Shown piece by piece: positions 1 through 11,800 of a stretch of 64,000 bases of DNA. The first letter of the stretch is position 1. Each line of letters opens with the position of its first letter. A program made the translations under genes and the position numbers. The notes under the pieces were generated by a model. It saw nothing but the letters and a program-made list of their open reading frames with translations. It did no database searches and was not told the origin of the DNA. Location of the stretch: the NCBI GenBank assembly GCA_034401135.1, contig JAWZSP010000007.1, positions 3,286,001 to 3,350,000 of the forward strand, read 5' to 3'. The stretch is from Volutella citrinella (taxonomy: Eukaryota; Ascomycota; Sordariomycetes; Hypocreales; Nectriaceae).

Positions 1-749
1 ACATCAAGCCCACCGTGACGGGGCTGTACCTCAACGACGAGGGCAAGCTGGTGTTTGCGGGCCGGATCCGCGTGCGGACGACGGACGGCGCGCGCGGCGA
101 CCGCGACCCGGCCAACCTCGAGGTGGACGTCGACTACGCGGAGCGCAGCGGCTGGTGGAGCCGGGACCGCATCACGACGACGTACACGGGCGACGCCACG
201 GGCCTGTACGGCGAGACCTTCTCCTTCTACGCCTTCGAGAAGGTGCTGGACGCGGGCAAGGGCCTGAGCAAGTTCCACATCAACCTCATCTACAAGAAGG
301 AGTGGCAGTGGTGGAACCCGCTGACGTGGTTCGAGTACCACCGCGACGGCTTCTACTGGAAGACGACGAGCTACCGCAACGAGGGCCGGGGCTACCAGGT
401 CGACGACAGCCTACTATACCAGGACGCGGCGTCGTGCGTCGCGCGGCAGGCCTCGGGCGGCGTGCGGGCCATGACGGCCACAATCTACGTCGCCAAGAGC
501 AGGGCCGACAGGGCCGTCCGGCTGGACCTGGTGCGCGTCGAGAAGATGGCGGGCGTGCTGCCGCAGAAGCGCTCCGTCGAGACGTTTAGTTTTGGCGTGA
601 CGGGCGACGAGGTGGGCGACTATGTCAAGATGGAGGCCAAACTGGGGCTCACGACGACGGGGTGGAGCACGTCGTTTGACATTGTGCAGGATGGCTGGGA
701 CGGGTCCAAGAAGGAGTTTGTGAGGACCGTGGCGTGTCCTCGGACGTAG
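1..749 (+). CDS. Hypothetical protein, 3' part only
   Basis: The reading frame is already open at the left edge (codons in phase from base 3) and ends at TAG 747-749, so the N-terminus lies outside the window. About 248 residues are visible. They are rich in aromatic residues and in alternating polar/hydrophobic stretches (for example around the WWNPLTWFEYHRDGFYW segment near codon 105), which suggests a beta-rich fold. I see no membrane segment in the visible part and recognise no family. The third codon position is strongly G/C, like the other genes here, which supports real coding. There is no intron in the visible part. Function cannot be assigned. Confidence 0.7.
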   Translation, partial: IKPTVTGLYLNDEGKLVFAGRIRVRTTDGARGDRDPANLEVDVDYAERSGWWSRDRITTTYTGDATGLYGETFSFYAFEKVLDAGKGLSKFHINLIYKKEWQWWNPLTWFEYHRDGFYWKTTSYRNEGRGYQVDDSLLYQDAASCVARQASGGVRAMTATIYVAKSRADRAVRLDLVRVEKMAGVLPQKRSVETFSFGVTGDEVGDYVKMEAKLGLTTTGWSTSFDIVQDGWDGSKKEFVRTVACPRT

Positions 750-2195
750 AAGCTGATGCCGGAATGACCTTGAACGTCGATGGAATGGGAGCTGGCTGGA
801 GCAGGGACATGGGGATCATGCGGGGATTGCTTGCCGTCGAGAGGTGCTCCCATTGACCACTGAGAATAACGCTTCTGTGCGAGAGACTAGAAGCCATGTA
901 GAATAACGAAATGACAAATCGAGCATTCCAATGTGCCGCCAATCAGTTGAGCTGGGCAACTGTGAGGGTGTGCGAGTCCGTCCAGGCATCTCCGTCCCAT
1001 TGCCTCTCCGCTCTAAGCGACAGCGGGCGCCCGAGCTTCGACGAGATTGCGTTTTGGGTTGCAGTAGCGTTGCCAGCTGTAATGACAGGCCGAAGCATTG
1101 GCAGTTTTGGCAAGAGGTGTGATCACTGTGATGCCCGACGTCCTGACGTAGGAGGCACGACGGCACGTGCAGATGCAACCCACACCTTCCGTTCCGCAGC
1201 TCCCCCCCCACCTCGCAACGCCACGCCACCGCTGTCATTGGCAACGCCCCGAGCCGAACACAAAACGCAAACGGCGGCATCAGACGAAAAGCTACGCGAT
1301 GCGCCCTTGCGTGGATACTCTGTCTGCGGCGTGCGGATGGCACAGCTGTCCGTGTGTCGAGGTCGTCGCGGTTGAAGCCGGCCATGATGCCCTCCATCAA
1401 CGACATCACGGGGGGCGCCATCTAGGCATCAGCAAAACGGAAGCAACCCAAGCCACGTTCCTGATTGGATCTCTTGGCGCAATCCCTGCCGACGGGATGG
1501 CTTGAGCCATGGAGGGTGCCGGCCTGCCCGCCTTGCCCGCCATCGTCATCCCCACGCCCTGCTTGACTGGCTGGGCCCATCTCGGTCGTTTCCCCGGATT
1601 TGCCAAGGACCGTCGAGAGCTGCACGCCAAATGCTTGTCCCGGCTTGGTACATCTCGGCGACATGGGCCACACCCGACGGCACGGTAGCAGCGACGGGCT
1701 AGCTTCGATCACGCGGCGACGGATTGCCCGGCAGATGAGCACTACCGGCCCTTGTCCACGGTACTTGGCGGCGCCGTCGGCGTATGGTGCTGCTCGCGTA
1801 CCCAGGCGCGAAGTGAGGCCCGGGTGAAGTAGACTGGCGGTGGGCTAACGGCAGGCTTGACATCATGGCCAGAGACAACCACAGCGCAGCCGGGATCTGC
1901 AAAAGGCAAACTCCATTCGACGCCGTGCATGCAATCGTCTGACAATAGCACCACCGCCCTGCCCTGATGTTGCAGTGATTCACCCCAATGGCACCCGAGC
2001 CCCAAGCCATCTCCCATCTTACAAGCAGTAGTGCTCCTAGCAATGGCAGCACGGTAGCACCAGTATATCTACCCCTCACGTTCCTGTTGCGCAAGGTCGT
2101 ACATGACGGTGCCAGGGCTCCTCTGCTTCTAACCTCTTCATCCCCCATCCACTTCCTCAAGACAGTCCATTGACTCTCACTCATACCAGTGAAGC
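750..2195. other. Intergenic region, no supported gene
   Basis: About 1.45 kb between the partial gene and the sugar transporter. Several overlapping open frames exist on both strands, the longest about 200 codons on the minus strand at 816-1421. None has a convincing start context, a recognisable motif or a codon pattern that favours one strand. A TATAT stretch lies near 2064, about 130 bp before the transporter ATG, and may be its promoter element. Confidence 0.5.
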
Positions 2196-4555
2196 ATGGC
2201 AGAATACAATAATCACACCTCGGAAGAGGTCAAACACACGTACGTCCCCGACTGCCCCGTGCCTGTGTCACATCTAACCGAGACAACCAGTGAGACAACC
2301 CGCAAGGCCGAAGAGGCAGATCACCATGAGGACCACCGCGACAAGATTACCAAGATAACCGAGAAAACCACCGGCGAGATTCGCAACCCTCTCAAGGGCA
2401 TCCCGCGCGATCTGCTGCTCAAGAACGTGGCCCAATTCCAAAGGGATAGGGGCCTGCCCGAGGACCTGCTGCCCCTGCTCAACAAGGGCGCCCTCGTGGC
2501 GCAGAGTCCCGCCGACTTTGACGACATTGAGGGCCTCGACGAGGTCGAGAAGCAGGCCCTCCGAGATGAGGTCGAGCACCGCTGGCGGCACCCCAAGGCG
2601 CTGTACTTTACCATCTTCCTCAACTCGATTGCCGCTGCCATCCAGGGCTGGGACCAGGTAAACCTACTCTTCTCATCCACCATGAGCGCCATTGGGCTTG
2701 ATTCACTACTGACGACGGCCAGACCGGTTCGAGCGGCGCCAACCTGACCTTCCATGACGCCCTCGGAATCCCCACGAGCGCCGGCTCGGCTTGCGGCCCC
2801 GTTGCCAACGAGGGCGACTGTGCCAAGAACAGTTGGATCGTGGGCTTGGTCAACGCCATGCCGTACATCACAATTGCGCTTTTGTGAGTCTCTATACCCC
2901 GACGAGAAAATCAACACAAGCTTGACCACTAACTTGCCCAGCGCTGCTTGGATCTCTGACCCCCTCAACGAGTGGTGGGGGCGCCGCGGCGTCATCTTCG
3001 TCGCCGCCATCTTCTCCCTGCTCGCGCCTTTTGGCATGGCCGTGTCGCAGACATGGGGCCAGCTTACGGCGTGTCGGTGCGTGAAGCAGTAGAATGCCAG
3101 CTGGGAGAGAGAATGTGGAACTGACTCGATCGCAGTATGCTCCTTGGTATCGGCATGGGCTTGAAGGAAGTCACCGTCCCCGTCTTCTCCGCCGAGAACT
3201 CGCCTGCCATCATCCGTGGAGGCCTGGTCATGTCGTGGCAGGTTTGGACGGCGTTTGGTACGAAACCCAACTTGTTTGATTAATTGTCTGCTAATTCTGG
3301 GACAGGCATCTTCCTCGGCAACTGCGCGAACCTGGCTGTTGGCAAGACTGGATCAATCTCCTGGCGCCTGCAGCTTGGCTCTGCCTTCATCCCGGCCGTG
3401 CCCCTCGTACTCGGCATCTGGTTCTGCCCCGAGAGTCCGCGATGGTACATGAAGAAGGGGCAGCACACCAAGGCGTGGAAGTCCCTGCTGCGTCTGCGAA
3501 ACACGCCCCTCCAGGCGGCCCGCGACCTGTACTACATCCAGGCGCTGCTCGACCAGGAGCATGTGATCATCCAGGAGGCCGGGCTCAAGGCGACGGGCAA
3601 CATGTTTACCCGCTTCGTCGAGCTCTTCACTATTCCTCGAAACCGCCGGGCGACCTGGGCCTCTGGAATTGTCATGATTGCGCAGCAGATGTGTGGTAAG
3701 GGGGCATGAATACATCGTGGTGGCCCATTGTGCTGATTGGTCTAGGAATCAACATTATCGCATTCTACAGCGCCACCATCTTCGTCGAGAGCGGTGTCAA
3801 CGCCTACACGGCTCTGTGGGCCAGCTTCGGGTTCGGACTCGTCAATTTTGTCTTTGCTTGGCCTGCCGTGTGGACCATTGACACTTTTGGACGACGAACG
3901 CTCCTCCTATTCACCTTTCCCAACATGTTTTGGACGCTGCTAAGTGAGTGTTGTTCCTGTGCTATAACGGATCAGTCCTGACGGAGATAGCTGCGGGATT
4001 GTGCTACCTCATCGAGCCGGATGTCGAAGATAGCAAGGCTCGTCTTGCCGCCGTTGCCACATTCGTCTACCTTTTCGCGGCGTTTTACTCCCCAGGTAAG
4101 ACTCAATAATGCATCAACATAGATGTCAACAGCTGACAAGTGCAGGCGAGGGTCCTGTGCCCTTCATGTACTCGGCCGAGGTGTTCCCCCTGTCCCACCG
4201 TGAGATTGGCATGTCATGGGCCGTGGCGACCAACAACTTCTGGGCGTCGGTCCTGTCTCTGACGTTCCCGCGAATGCTCATCGCCATGACAGCCACGGGC
4301 GCCTTTGGGTTCTACGCGGGGCTGAACCTGGTCGCCCTGGCGCTGATATTCCTCTTCGTGCCCGAGACGAAGCAGAAGACGCTCGAGGAGCTCGACTATG
4401 TCTTCGCGGTGCCCGACCGCACCCACGCGTCGTACCAGCTCAAGACGGTGCTTCCCTGGTGGTTCAAGCGCTGGGTCCTGTGGCAGCGCACGGCCAAGTG
4501 CCCCGAGCTGTACTACGATGACAACATCGTGACGGAGAAGAAGATTGAGGCTTAG
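2196..4555 (+). CDS. MFS sugar/polyol transporter, ITR1-like sugar porter
   Basis: Eight exons: 2196-2657, 2723-2883, 2942-3076, 3136-3257, 3306-3695, 3746-3943, 3991-4095 and 4146-4555. The phases close to give 660 residues. The protein has a hydrophilic N-terminal extension of about 140 residues, then a 12-helix major facilitator core. Family marks are the GWDQTGSNGANL segment at the first helix, GRRG after the next helices, [11 protein letters not shown] before the central loop, and [15 protein letters not shown] after the last helix; these are classic sugar-porter signatures. The long N-terminus and the GWDQTG motif match fungal proteins annotated as related to the myo-inositol permease ITR1. 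The expected role is proton-coupled uptake of a sugar or polyol at the plasma membrane; the substrate cannot be read from sequence. It is convergent with the methyltransferase gene, 411 bp away. Confidence 0.9.
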
Positions 4556-4966
4556 TGTTTAGCTGTGGGCAGTCGCCTTGGGCTACACTAGTAGAGCTGC
4601 GATGGTGCATTGCTGATATTGCTTGTGCATGGTGGCAGAAACAAGGTTTTGTTATGCTCGTGGCAGGACCAGTGGCCGAATTGATATTGCAAGGGAGCTG
4701 GGTTTAATAAGCTTCACAGATTCAATCATAGCCTTATCTTTCTACGCTTCAGTGTTGTCTATTTCTGCTGGAATTCTTCTTGTCCTAGAATCCTTCTTGA
4801 GTCGACGAACGCGTTCGAAATTCAATCACAAATAAGCAGTTTGGTAATGCACTCTGTCCTTCAATTGATTTTCCACAGTGGCTCCTAGACTTGCTTGGAT
4901 TTTCAGTTTCGCTCGAATCTCCCAACGACGGATATCGGTCATCAATGATCAACCTCCAAGTCTCAA
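4556..4966. other. Convergent intergenic region
   Basis: A 411-bp stretch between the 3' ends of the transporter and the methyltransferase. It is more AT-rich than the flanking genes and should hold the two 3' UTRs. A 70-codon open frame at 4623-4835 has no recognisable features and is not supported. Confidence 0.5.
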
Positions 4967-6423
4967 CTACTCGTCCGCTCTGACCTCTGTTGGGGTCTCA
5001 GGCTTCCTCCCATAGATGCACAAACTAAAGACCGTTAGCCCCCAGAATTTAAATCTTTTAATTTCCCCCTCAAGCACGCAAGAGTCTCACTTACACGGGC
5101 CAGTAGGCGTGGATGGCCGGATTGTGCAGATCCCTCCGCACTTCGACGAGGAACAGCTGGAGCTCGTCGGTGCTCCAGCCGAGACCCCTGGTGAAAGCAG
5201 CGACAGTCGACTCGAGCACGCCCAGGGCGTTGACGGTGCTCCAGGCGCCCAGCTCCTTGAACTTGGGGTCCCGGGGCCACCTGTTGATGGGCCACTTGCG
5301 GCGCGCGTCGACGAGGCCCGTGAAGCCAATCTCCCGCATCATGTCGCGGATGGCGTCAAACGACTGGAACGCGCAGCCCATCTTCTCCGAGGCGGCCCTG
5401 AGGTGGGTGCACCACTCGTAGAGCTTGTGGCTCTCGGTGAGGGTGCCGTCGTCGCTCTGTGCGAAGGCGCTGAACTCTTGGATCTCTGCGTATGCCCCTG
5501 GTTTGAGGTTGCTATCGAGTCAGAGCTACTCTGCGGATGGATGGGGAGAGGATGCTTACTCGTAAATGTTCTGCAGATACTGCCTCCAGTCCCGGATGCT
5601 GGCGTTCATGGCCCTGCTGTGGATGTAGTCAAAGGGTTCGGTGTAGGTCCACGCCTCCTCCACGTCGTCCACAATGAAGCGGACGTTTGGGGGCACACTG
5701 AGACGTGTTAGCTTGTAGATCAATGGCGGGATACTTGGAGTCTCGTGTCTTACAAGGACGGCTGGATGGGAGAAAGATCAACTCCGATGATCTGACGGGT
5801 TGATCAGCAGCAAGCCCTTGGTTTGGATTCTTTGAGGGGAGAACCATGGCGAACCTCAGAATCTGGGTGCTCGTCGGCATAATCAATGGCCCAAATTCCA
5901 GTGCCAGTGCCGAGGTCGAGCACACGGCCAACCCTGGCGCTGGCATCGCCTGGCGGTGCCTTTCCCAACTTGTTGTCGAGAGTGAGGATGAAGATGTTGT
6001 GCTGCAGGTCTGGACACAGTTATTAGACGGAGATGGACAAATTGCTGGATCCAATGCACCTAGTCTCTCATTCTCGCCCTCGTCGTTGGGCAGGTAATAT
6101 TCTGTCGAGTCAGCAGTAGTAGAATCAGGGGCTAGGTAGACGTACTGCCGTCCTTGTACCGGTGGTATGTCCTCCCGTTCTCGCGTCTGTAGTCGAGGAC
6201 GGAGCTGGATATGCTCTGCGTGGACGAAGACGTATCCTGTTGAACTGTTTAGAGATGCAGAGACATGGTGCTTCATTTCACATACTGAGCCAATCGTGGA
6301 GTCGTGGTCGTTGACGGTGATCTGAGAATCATTGAGCTATGTGAATAGGAGCTGGTGGCTGAGACGTGGCGATACCTCATCGGCATCGGGAACTAGAACG
6401 ACATCTCCTCCTGACATCGCCAT
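4967..6423 (-). CDS. LaeA-like SAM-dependent methyltransferase
   Basis: Nine exons (5' to 3' on the minus strand): 6423-6376, 6321-6286, 6236-6146, 6101-6060, 6009-5855, 5791-5754, 5697-5560, 5511-5095 and 5024-4967, giving 340 residues. The order of motifs is that of fungal LaeA-like/UMTA methyltransferases: an N-terminal SSSVLDYRRENGRTYHRYKDG block, then YYLPNDEGENERLD, motif I VLDLGTGTGIWAI at about residues 102-114, then VIGVDLSPIQP-like IIGVDLSPIQP, and a C-terminal HAYWPVLCIYGRKPE. An unspliced reading would stop just after HAYWPV, but a GTAAGT donor there and a TTTAG acceptor restore the usual family ending. LaeA itself is a nuclear regulator of secondary metabolism; relatives also modify small molecules, so the role here is open. 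It is divergent from the NPP1-like gene. Confidence 0.88.
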
Positions 6424-7595
6424 GCTGTAATCCAACTTCTTGCGAGCTGGGGGGGTGACTGGCGGGGACTGCGGATCTGGGGGTTTGAGAAACGTCGTCC
6501 GTCCACCTTCTCCCGACGACCGGGGAGTTTATCACATTTTTGCATCCCTGCGGATAATTTTCAGACGAACCAATAGTCTACGCCAAGATGGAGTGGTGCA
6601 TGCGAACCAGGAGCCAACAGTCGTCGTAAATGTGTGCGTGCAGGAGAGTCGTGCGATGAGCCAGGGGTCAAGGGAATTGCGACAAGGAAGCGTGCGAGTT
6701 GCCATGTACGGAGTTGGCGGATGTATCGAAACGTCTGAAAGTATCCCTCTCTCTCTTTCGGCTTCAGGTTGGCCATGGTTTCGGGTTCCAGTCAGATAAT
6801 GCAGTTAATTCTGCCTTTGACCTCCTTGGCCTCAGCGTCGTGGCGGCTACAGTAGACTTGTTGACGACATTAGCCCCCGCTCGCTTGGATCATACATGCA
6901 GATCGCTTGAGTCGGGCATCACCCGATCCAATGGCCCCAGGCGAGTCTCCACCTGAATATGTGGCACGGTGAGGCGAGAATAGAGACCTTGAGCAGGGGT
7001 TGTTACTCCGCCGGATATAGGGACATTTCCGTCATCATGTGCACATATACTGGCCGAGGTTGACATGGACCCCCGATTGAATCGTCTGCCACCATAAAAT
7101 GTCCGATGAGTGGCTCGCTAAACTAAGCATGTCCCAAAGCGCAGGAAGAACAGGCTTAAGGCGCGAGGATGCCAAGACTTGCGTGTATGCTCAGATGATG
7201 TTAGCCCAAGACCAAAGTCTCATTTACTCAGCCCTAACTATATCGACTGCCGGGCCTCTGATTCGCCAAGAAACATGCAAGTTGCGCGATATGTAAAGAT
7301 CTTGAGACACAAATCATGGGCTCGGGCTCGTGGGGTCGGCCGGGAGAGTCACTAAGCAGCATCAGCATCAGAAACAGGCCGGTCTAAATGCCACGTCAGG
7401 AATGAATCGACGCTGAGACAACAAAACGCACTGGTATGTACCGAGAGGACAAAAGGCGGCGGTGGAATGTCAGCTCAACAGCATCCATCCTCAACACCAA
7501 CTCCTAGAGAGTTCCACACATATTCAACTCCGCCAGAACAACCCATAGATCAATCTTCAACACCAGCTCTAACACAGCACCAACTCCGCAACAGC
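6424..7595. other. Divergent intergenic region
   Basis: About 1.17 kb shared as upstream region by the methyltransferase and the NPP1-like gene. The open frames here are short and carry no motif. I see no repeat or RNA gene. Confidence 0.5.
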
Positions 7596-8494
7596 ATGCA
7601 CTTCAAGACGTGCTTCTCCGTCGTCCTCGGGCTTGCGGCTCTTGGGATCCAAGCCAACTCTATAATCCCAGACAGCGCCTTCAACGGCAAGTTGTCTCTC
7701 ATCCCCCCCCATTTCCGCGTCCGTCAAATGCTCAACGAACCAACAGGAGACGCCAAAGCCGCCGCCATCGCTGCCGCGCCCATGTACCACTTCGGCCGGT
7801 CCTGGGGCCGCAAGCCATGCTACCCCGGCGACGGCGAGTTCGGCGGCGTGCAGTCCAAAGGCTACCACTCAGACGAGTGCGTCGGCAACCAGAACGAGGG
7901 CTGCGCGGACCCGGGCCCCTGGAACGGCGTCAACTCGCCGGGCAGGCCGTTCCCCGTCTACTACACGGCGCGCAGGTGCGGCGACGGCGAGTGGCGCGTC
8001 GCATACAGCATCTACTTCCGCAAGGACTCGGGCCACATGAACGACTGGGAGAACTCCATCGTCATCTGGAAGCGCGCCGGGGGAGGGTGGCGACGTAGCG
8101 GCGTGCTGCTCAGCTTCCACAGCAAGTGGGACTATATCCCGTGGGACAGGATCCAGAACACGGTTAACAAGTGCGTGAAACCCCTGAACAGATCGTTGGT
8201 CTTTGGCTGACACGCAGCAGGAACGATATCCTCGCCCAGGGCGGTCGGGACCGCGACCACGCCAAGGTCTACCAGGGCTTCTTCTACCACGCCACCTTCT
8301 CGACCCGCAAGACGTCGCTCAACACCTGCGCGGCAACCAGGGACGAGTTCCGCTCCAACGACTGGTACTTCCTGCCCGGGCCCCAGAACCTCTACAGCGG
8401 CGACCTGATCAAGGACGGCTGGAGCTACGGCAAGGCCGATACGAACCCGTCCACGCTGCGTGGTCCGTCCCGCTGGATCTGCAGCCGCGGGTAG
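7596..8494 (+). CDS. Secreted NPP1-like (necrosis-inducing-like) protein
   Basis: Two exons, 7596-8170 and 8221-8494, code for 282 residues. The start is the ATG at 7596, directly before a clear signal peptide (MHFKTCFSVVLGLAALGIQA); the open frame upstream of it lacks such a start. The mature part has the general layout of an NPP1 domain: a KPCYPG segment after a short N-terminal region, several cysteines, a central motif GHMNDWENSIVIW that sits where the family has its conserved heptapeptide, and a C-terminal segment with WYFLPGPQN and KDGWSYGKADTNP. The heptapeptide keeps the G-H and D-W-E frame but differs at two inner positions from the usual consensus, so cytolytic activity should not be assumed. 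The family acts outside the cell on plant membranes; many members are non-toxic. Family assignment is from motif recognition only. Confidence 0.62.
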
Positions 8495-8834
8495 ATGGAC
8501 TTGGGCCTTGGATCTGGTCGTGATGCGTTAGTGGGAGTCGCATATTGGTGGTAGTCTGAGATTGGATCACGATGACCTCAAGGCGTTGCGTTGCGACACT
8601 GCTGTCATAAAAAATGAACAAATCTCCGTGTATTGCAAATTGAGTGCAATTCCCAAAATGAGAGAAACAGAACCAATACTCTTACGCCCAAAAAGAGAAG
8701 CAAAGAGCCCACCTGATGCCACATGCCGTAAGACTTCACATGACAACCTTTCGCAGAGACGCTGAAACGGAATGCCTCGCCAATGCCCCCCAAAATTCAA
8801 ATCAAACCTCCACTCACCCTCCCAGATATCATCG
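8495..8834. other. Convergent intergenic region
   Basis: A 340-bp stretch between the 3' ends of the NPP1-like gene and the large Cys-rich gene. It is relatively AT-rich around 8600-8720. No gene is seen. Confidence 0.5.
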
Positions 8835-11800
8835 CTACCGAGCGCAAGTACCATCGCCCCGGCATGTACAGGCACCCAGCAAGGGACAGTGGCCACCGAC
8901 GATGCAGCCGAGATTCCCCACGCAGGGCGTGCCGCAGACGCCGTCGCCGTGGCACACGAGGCTCTCCTTGCAGGGCTTGGACCCGGAGCACGAGGCGCCC
9001 AGGCCGCCGCCAGTTCCCGGGGGATTGACGCCGCCTCCGACCTGGCCGTCGGGGAGCACGCAGAGGCCGTTGACGCAGACGCAGAGCAGGGGAATGACAC
9101 AGAGGTTGATGCCGACGACGCACGACTTCCCCTCGTCAGTACACCTCTCTGGCGTCGTCGTCTTCATGCACGCGCCGCTGCTGCACGTCTCGTCCCTGTC
9201 GCAGTCGCCCGCGTCCCGGCACGTCTCGAGGTTATCGGGCAGCACGCAGAGGGCGTTGATGCAGACGCACAGGCCTAGGGCGCATATGCCGCCCTGGGCG
9301 ACGCAGTCTCCCGCGCCGCCGCAGCTCTGCGTGCCCGGGTTGATGACGCACTTCTTGCTCGAGTTGCAGATGTAGTTCTTGGGGCACTGGCCCGAGTCAG
9401 TACACTGGTCGGGGATCTGTACGCACTGTTCGGTCAAGGGGTCGCAGATCCGGCCGCTGTTGCAGTCGTTGTCGCCCTTGCAGGTGCTCGGAGTACCTGG
9501 CACGCAGATGCTGTTCCTGCAAACGGAGCCGATTGGGCACTGCCTGGTGAATTGACACGCCGTGTTCTCGCATGTGCCCGCCGAGTTGCACTTCTGCCCC
9601 GTCGGGCAAGGGTTGCTGGACGAGCATGTTTGAGGGCCTGACGGGTTCTGGCATTTGCCCGACGTGCAGACCTGCGTGCCGCCACAGTCTGCCCCGTTGT
9701 TGCAGTTGCCGCCGGGAATGATGCATTGCTTGTTTCTGTCTCTGCAGACGCGACCAGCCGGGCACTGTCCGTTGGTGCCGCAAGGATTGACGCAAGTCTT
9801 CGACGAGATATCGCAAGTCTGCCCAATGCCGCAAGCACTGTCACCGGTACAGCTGCCGCCCGGGTCGACGCATCTGCCGCTGGCAAGATTGCACAGCCCA
9901 GGACTGCATTCGGCGTTGGATGAGCAAGTGTCGCCAGGGCTGTTCGAGTCGACGCAACGGCCGCCCCTGCAGGATTGCCCAAGACCACAGTCACCAGCGG
10001 CTGTACATGATCCGCCCGGGTCAAGGCAGTTGCCGGAGCGGGCCTGGCAGATCTTGGGCGCCGTACAGTCGGTGTTGGCGCCGCAGTTGTCAGCTGGAGC
10101 GTCGATACACCTACCATTGCTGCAAGTTTGGCCAATGCCGCACTCGCCCGGCGTGCTGCATGTCCCGCCGGGGTCAATGCAATTGCCGCTGCTCACCTGG
10201 CATATCTCAGGTGCCGTACAGTCGCTGTTGGACCTGCAAGAGTCAGGAGTAATACTGTCGACACACTTGCCGTTGGAGCACGTCTGCCCAATGCCGCAGT
10301 CAGAAGCAGCGTTGCAGCTCCCGCCGGGGTCGATACAGCCGCCATCGCCGATGCGACAGATGGCGGGAGCATCACAGTCAGTGTTCTTAGTACATATGTC
10401 CTCACACGTCTTGGAGTCCGGGTTGCACGTCTGGCCGATACCGCAGTCAGATGCACTGTTACAGCCCTCGTCGGGGTTGATACAGCCTCCATCGCTCTTG
10501 CGGCAGATGGCGGGAGCATCGCAGTCCGTGTTGACGGCGCAAATGTCCTCGCACCCGTTGGTGTCAGGGTTGCACCTCTGGCCAATGCCGCAGTCTGAAG
10601 CGCTGTTACAGTTCCCGTCGGGGTTGATACAATCGCCACTGTTCTGGCGGCATAGGGTGGGAGCTTTGCAGTCCTTGTTCGCAGTGCAGATGGGCTCGCA
10701 CTTCTTGGTATTGGTGTTGCACTTCTCGCCGATACCGCAATCCGAGGCCGCAGTGCAAGCGTCCTTGCACTTGTTGGTGTCGGTGTTGCACACCTGGCCG
10801 AAGCCGCATTCGTCGTCGCTGGTACACGCGGCATCCGGGTCCTGGCACTTCTTGGTCGCTGCGTTGCAGACTGTCGGCGGCTTGCAGTCTCCGCTGGAGT
10901 TGCACTTTGCATCCACGCACTTGCCCGTCGCCGCATCGCACGATTGGTTCGGCCCGCAGTTGTTGTTGAGGACGCAGCCGGTTCCAATGTTGATGCATTC
11001 ACCAGAATTGCACGTCTGGTTGGGCGGGCAGTCTTTGCTCTGCACACAGACAGGGATGCAGAGACTAGTCTCCGGCTTGCACTGGTAACCGCTCGGACAC
11101 TTGTTTGAACCGCTGCAGGGCTTCTTCGTGATGGGATCGCAGGTGCCTTGAGGCTGTAGACAGTAAAATCCCTTGCTGCAGTCCGCGTCCTTTCCGCAGC
11201 TTGAAATGGCAACACATGCACCATTCGTGCAAGCACACCCATTCTTCTTGCACTTGTCCAGGGAGGCGCAGTCGGAGACGTCTACACACTCTGGCGCGTT
11301 GCCTTGGCAGATGCCATCAATGCAGTCGAGGCCATCGTCGCAGTCGAGCTTTGTCGTGCATGTTCCATCGCTGCCGCCCAGGCAGACTCCGTTTTGGCAT
11401 GTGCCCTGGAGGCACTCGGCGTCCGTCTTGCACTCAGCGGTGCTGACGCAGCGTCCATTGACACACTTCTCATTCTTGCCGCTGCAGGCTTTGGTCTTTG
11501 AGCACTCGTCGCCTGTTCCGGGAACACAGAGACCCTTGAGGCAGAACTGGCTTGATGGGCACGGCTTGGTCGCGGAACAGGTGGTGACATCGGCGACACA
11601 ACTGCCCTTTTCGCACTTCTGGCCCTTCTTGCAGTCTTTCCGGCTCTTACAGGTATCTTTTGTCCCTGGCAGACAGAAACCATCTTTGCAGGAATGCTTT
11701 TCGGGGCAGTCCTTGGTCAGCTTACACCTGATCTGAGGGTCAACGCAGAAGTCTTCCTCGCACACCTCATCAGAGGGACATGCCTGGCTGGCTTTGCAAT

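Noticed and set aside
816..1421. 201-codon minus-strand frame
   Set aside because: There is no motif, no codon bias and no homology that I recognise; overlapping frames of similar length exist on the other strand.
9655..11088. 477-codon open frame on the plus strand opposite the Cys-rich gene
   Set aside because: It is the antisense reading of the repeats; TGC and GGC codons give few stops on the other strand. Its composition is monotonous and it has no motif.
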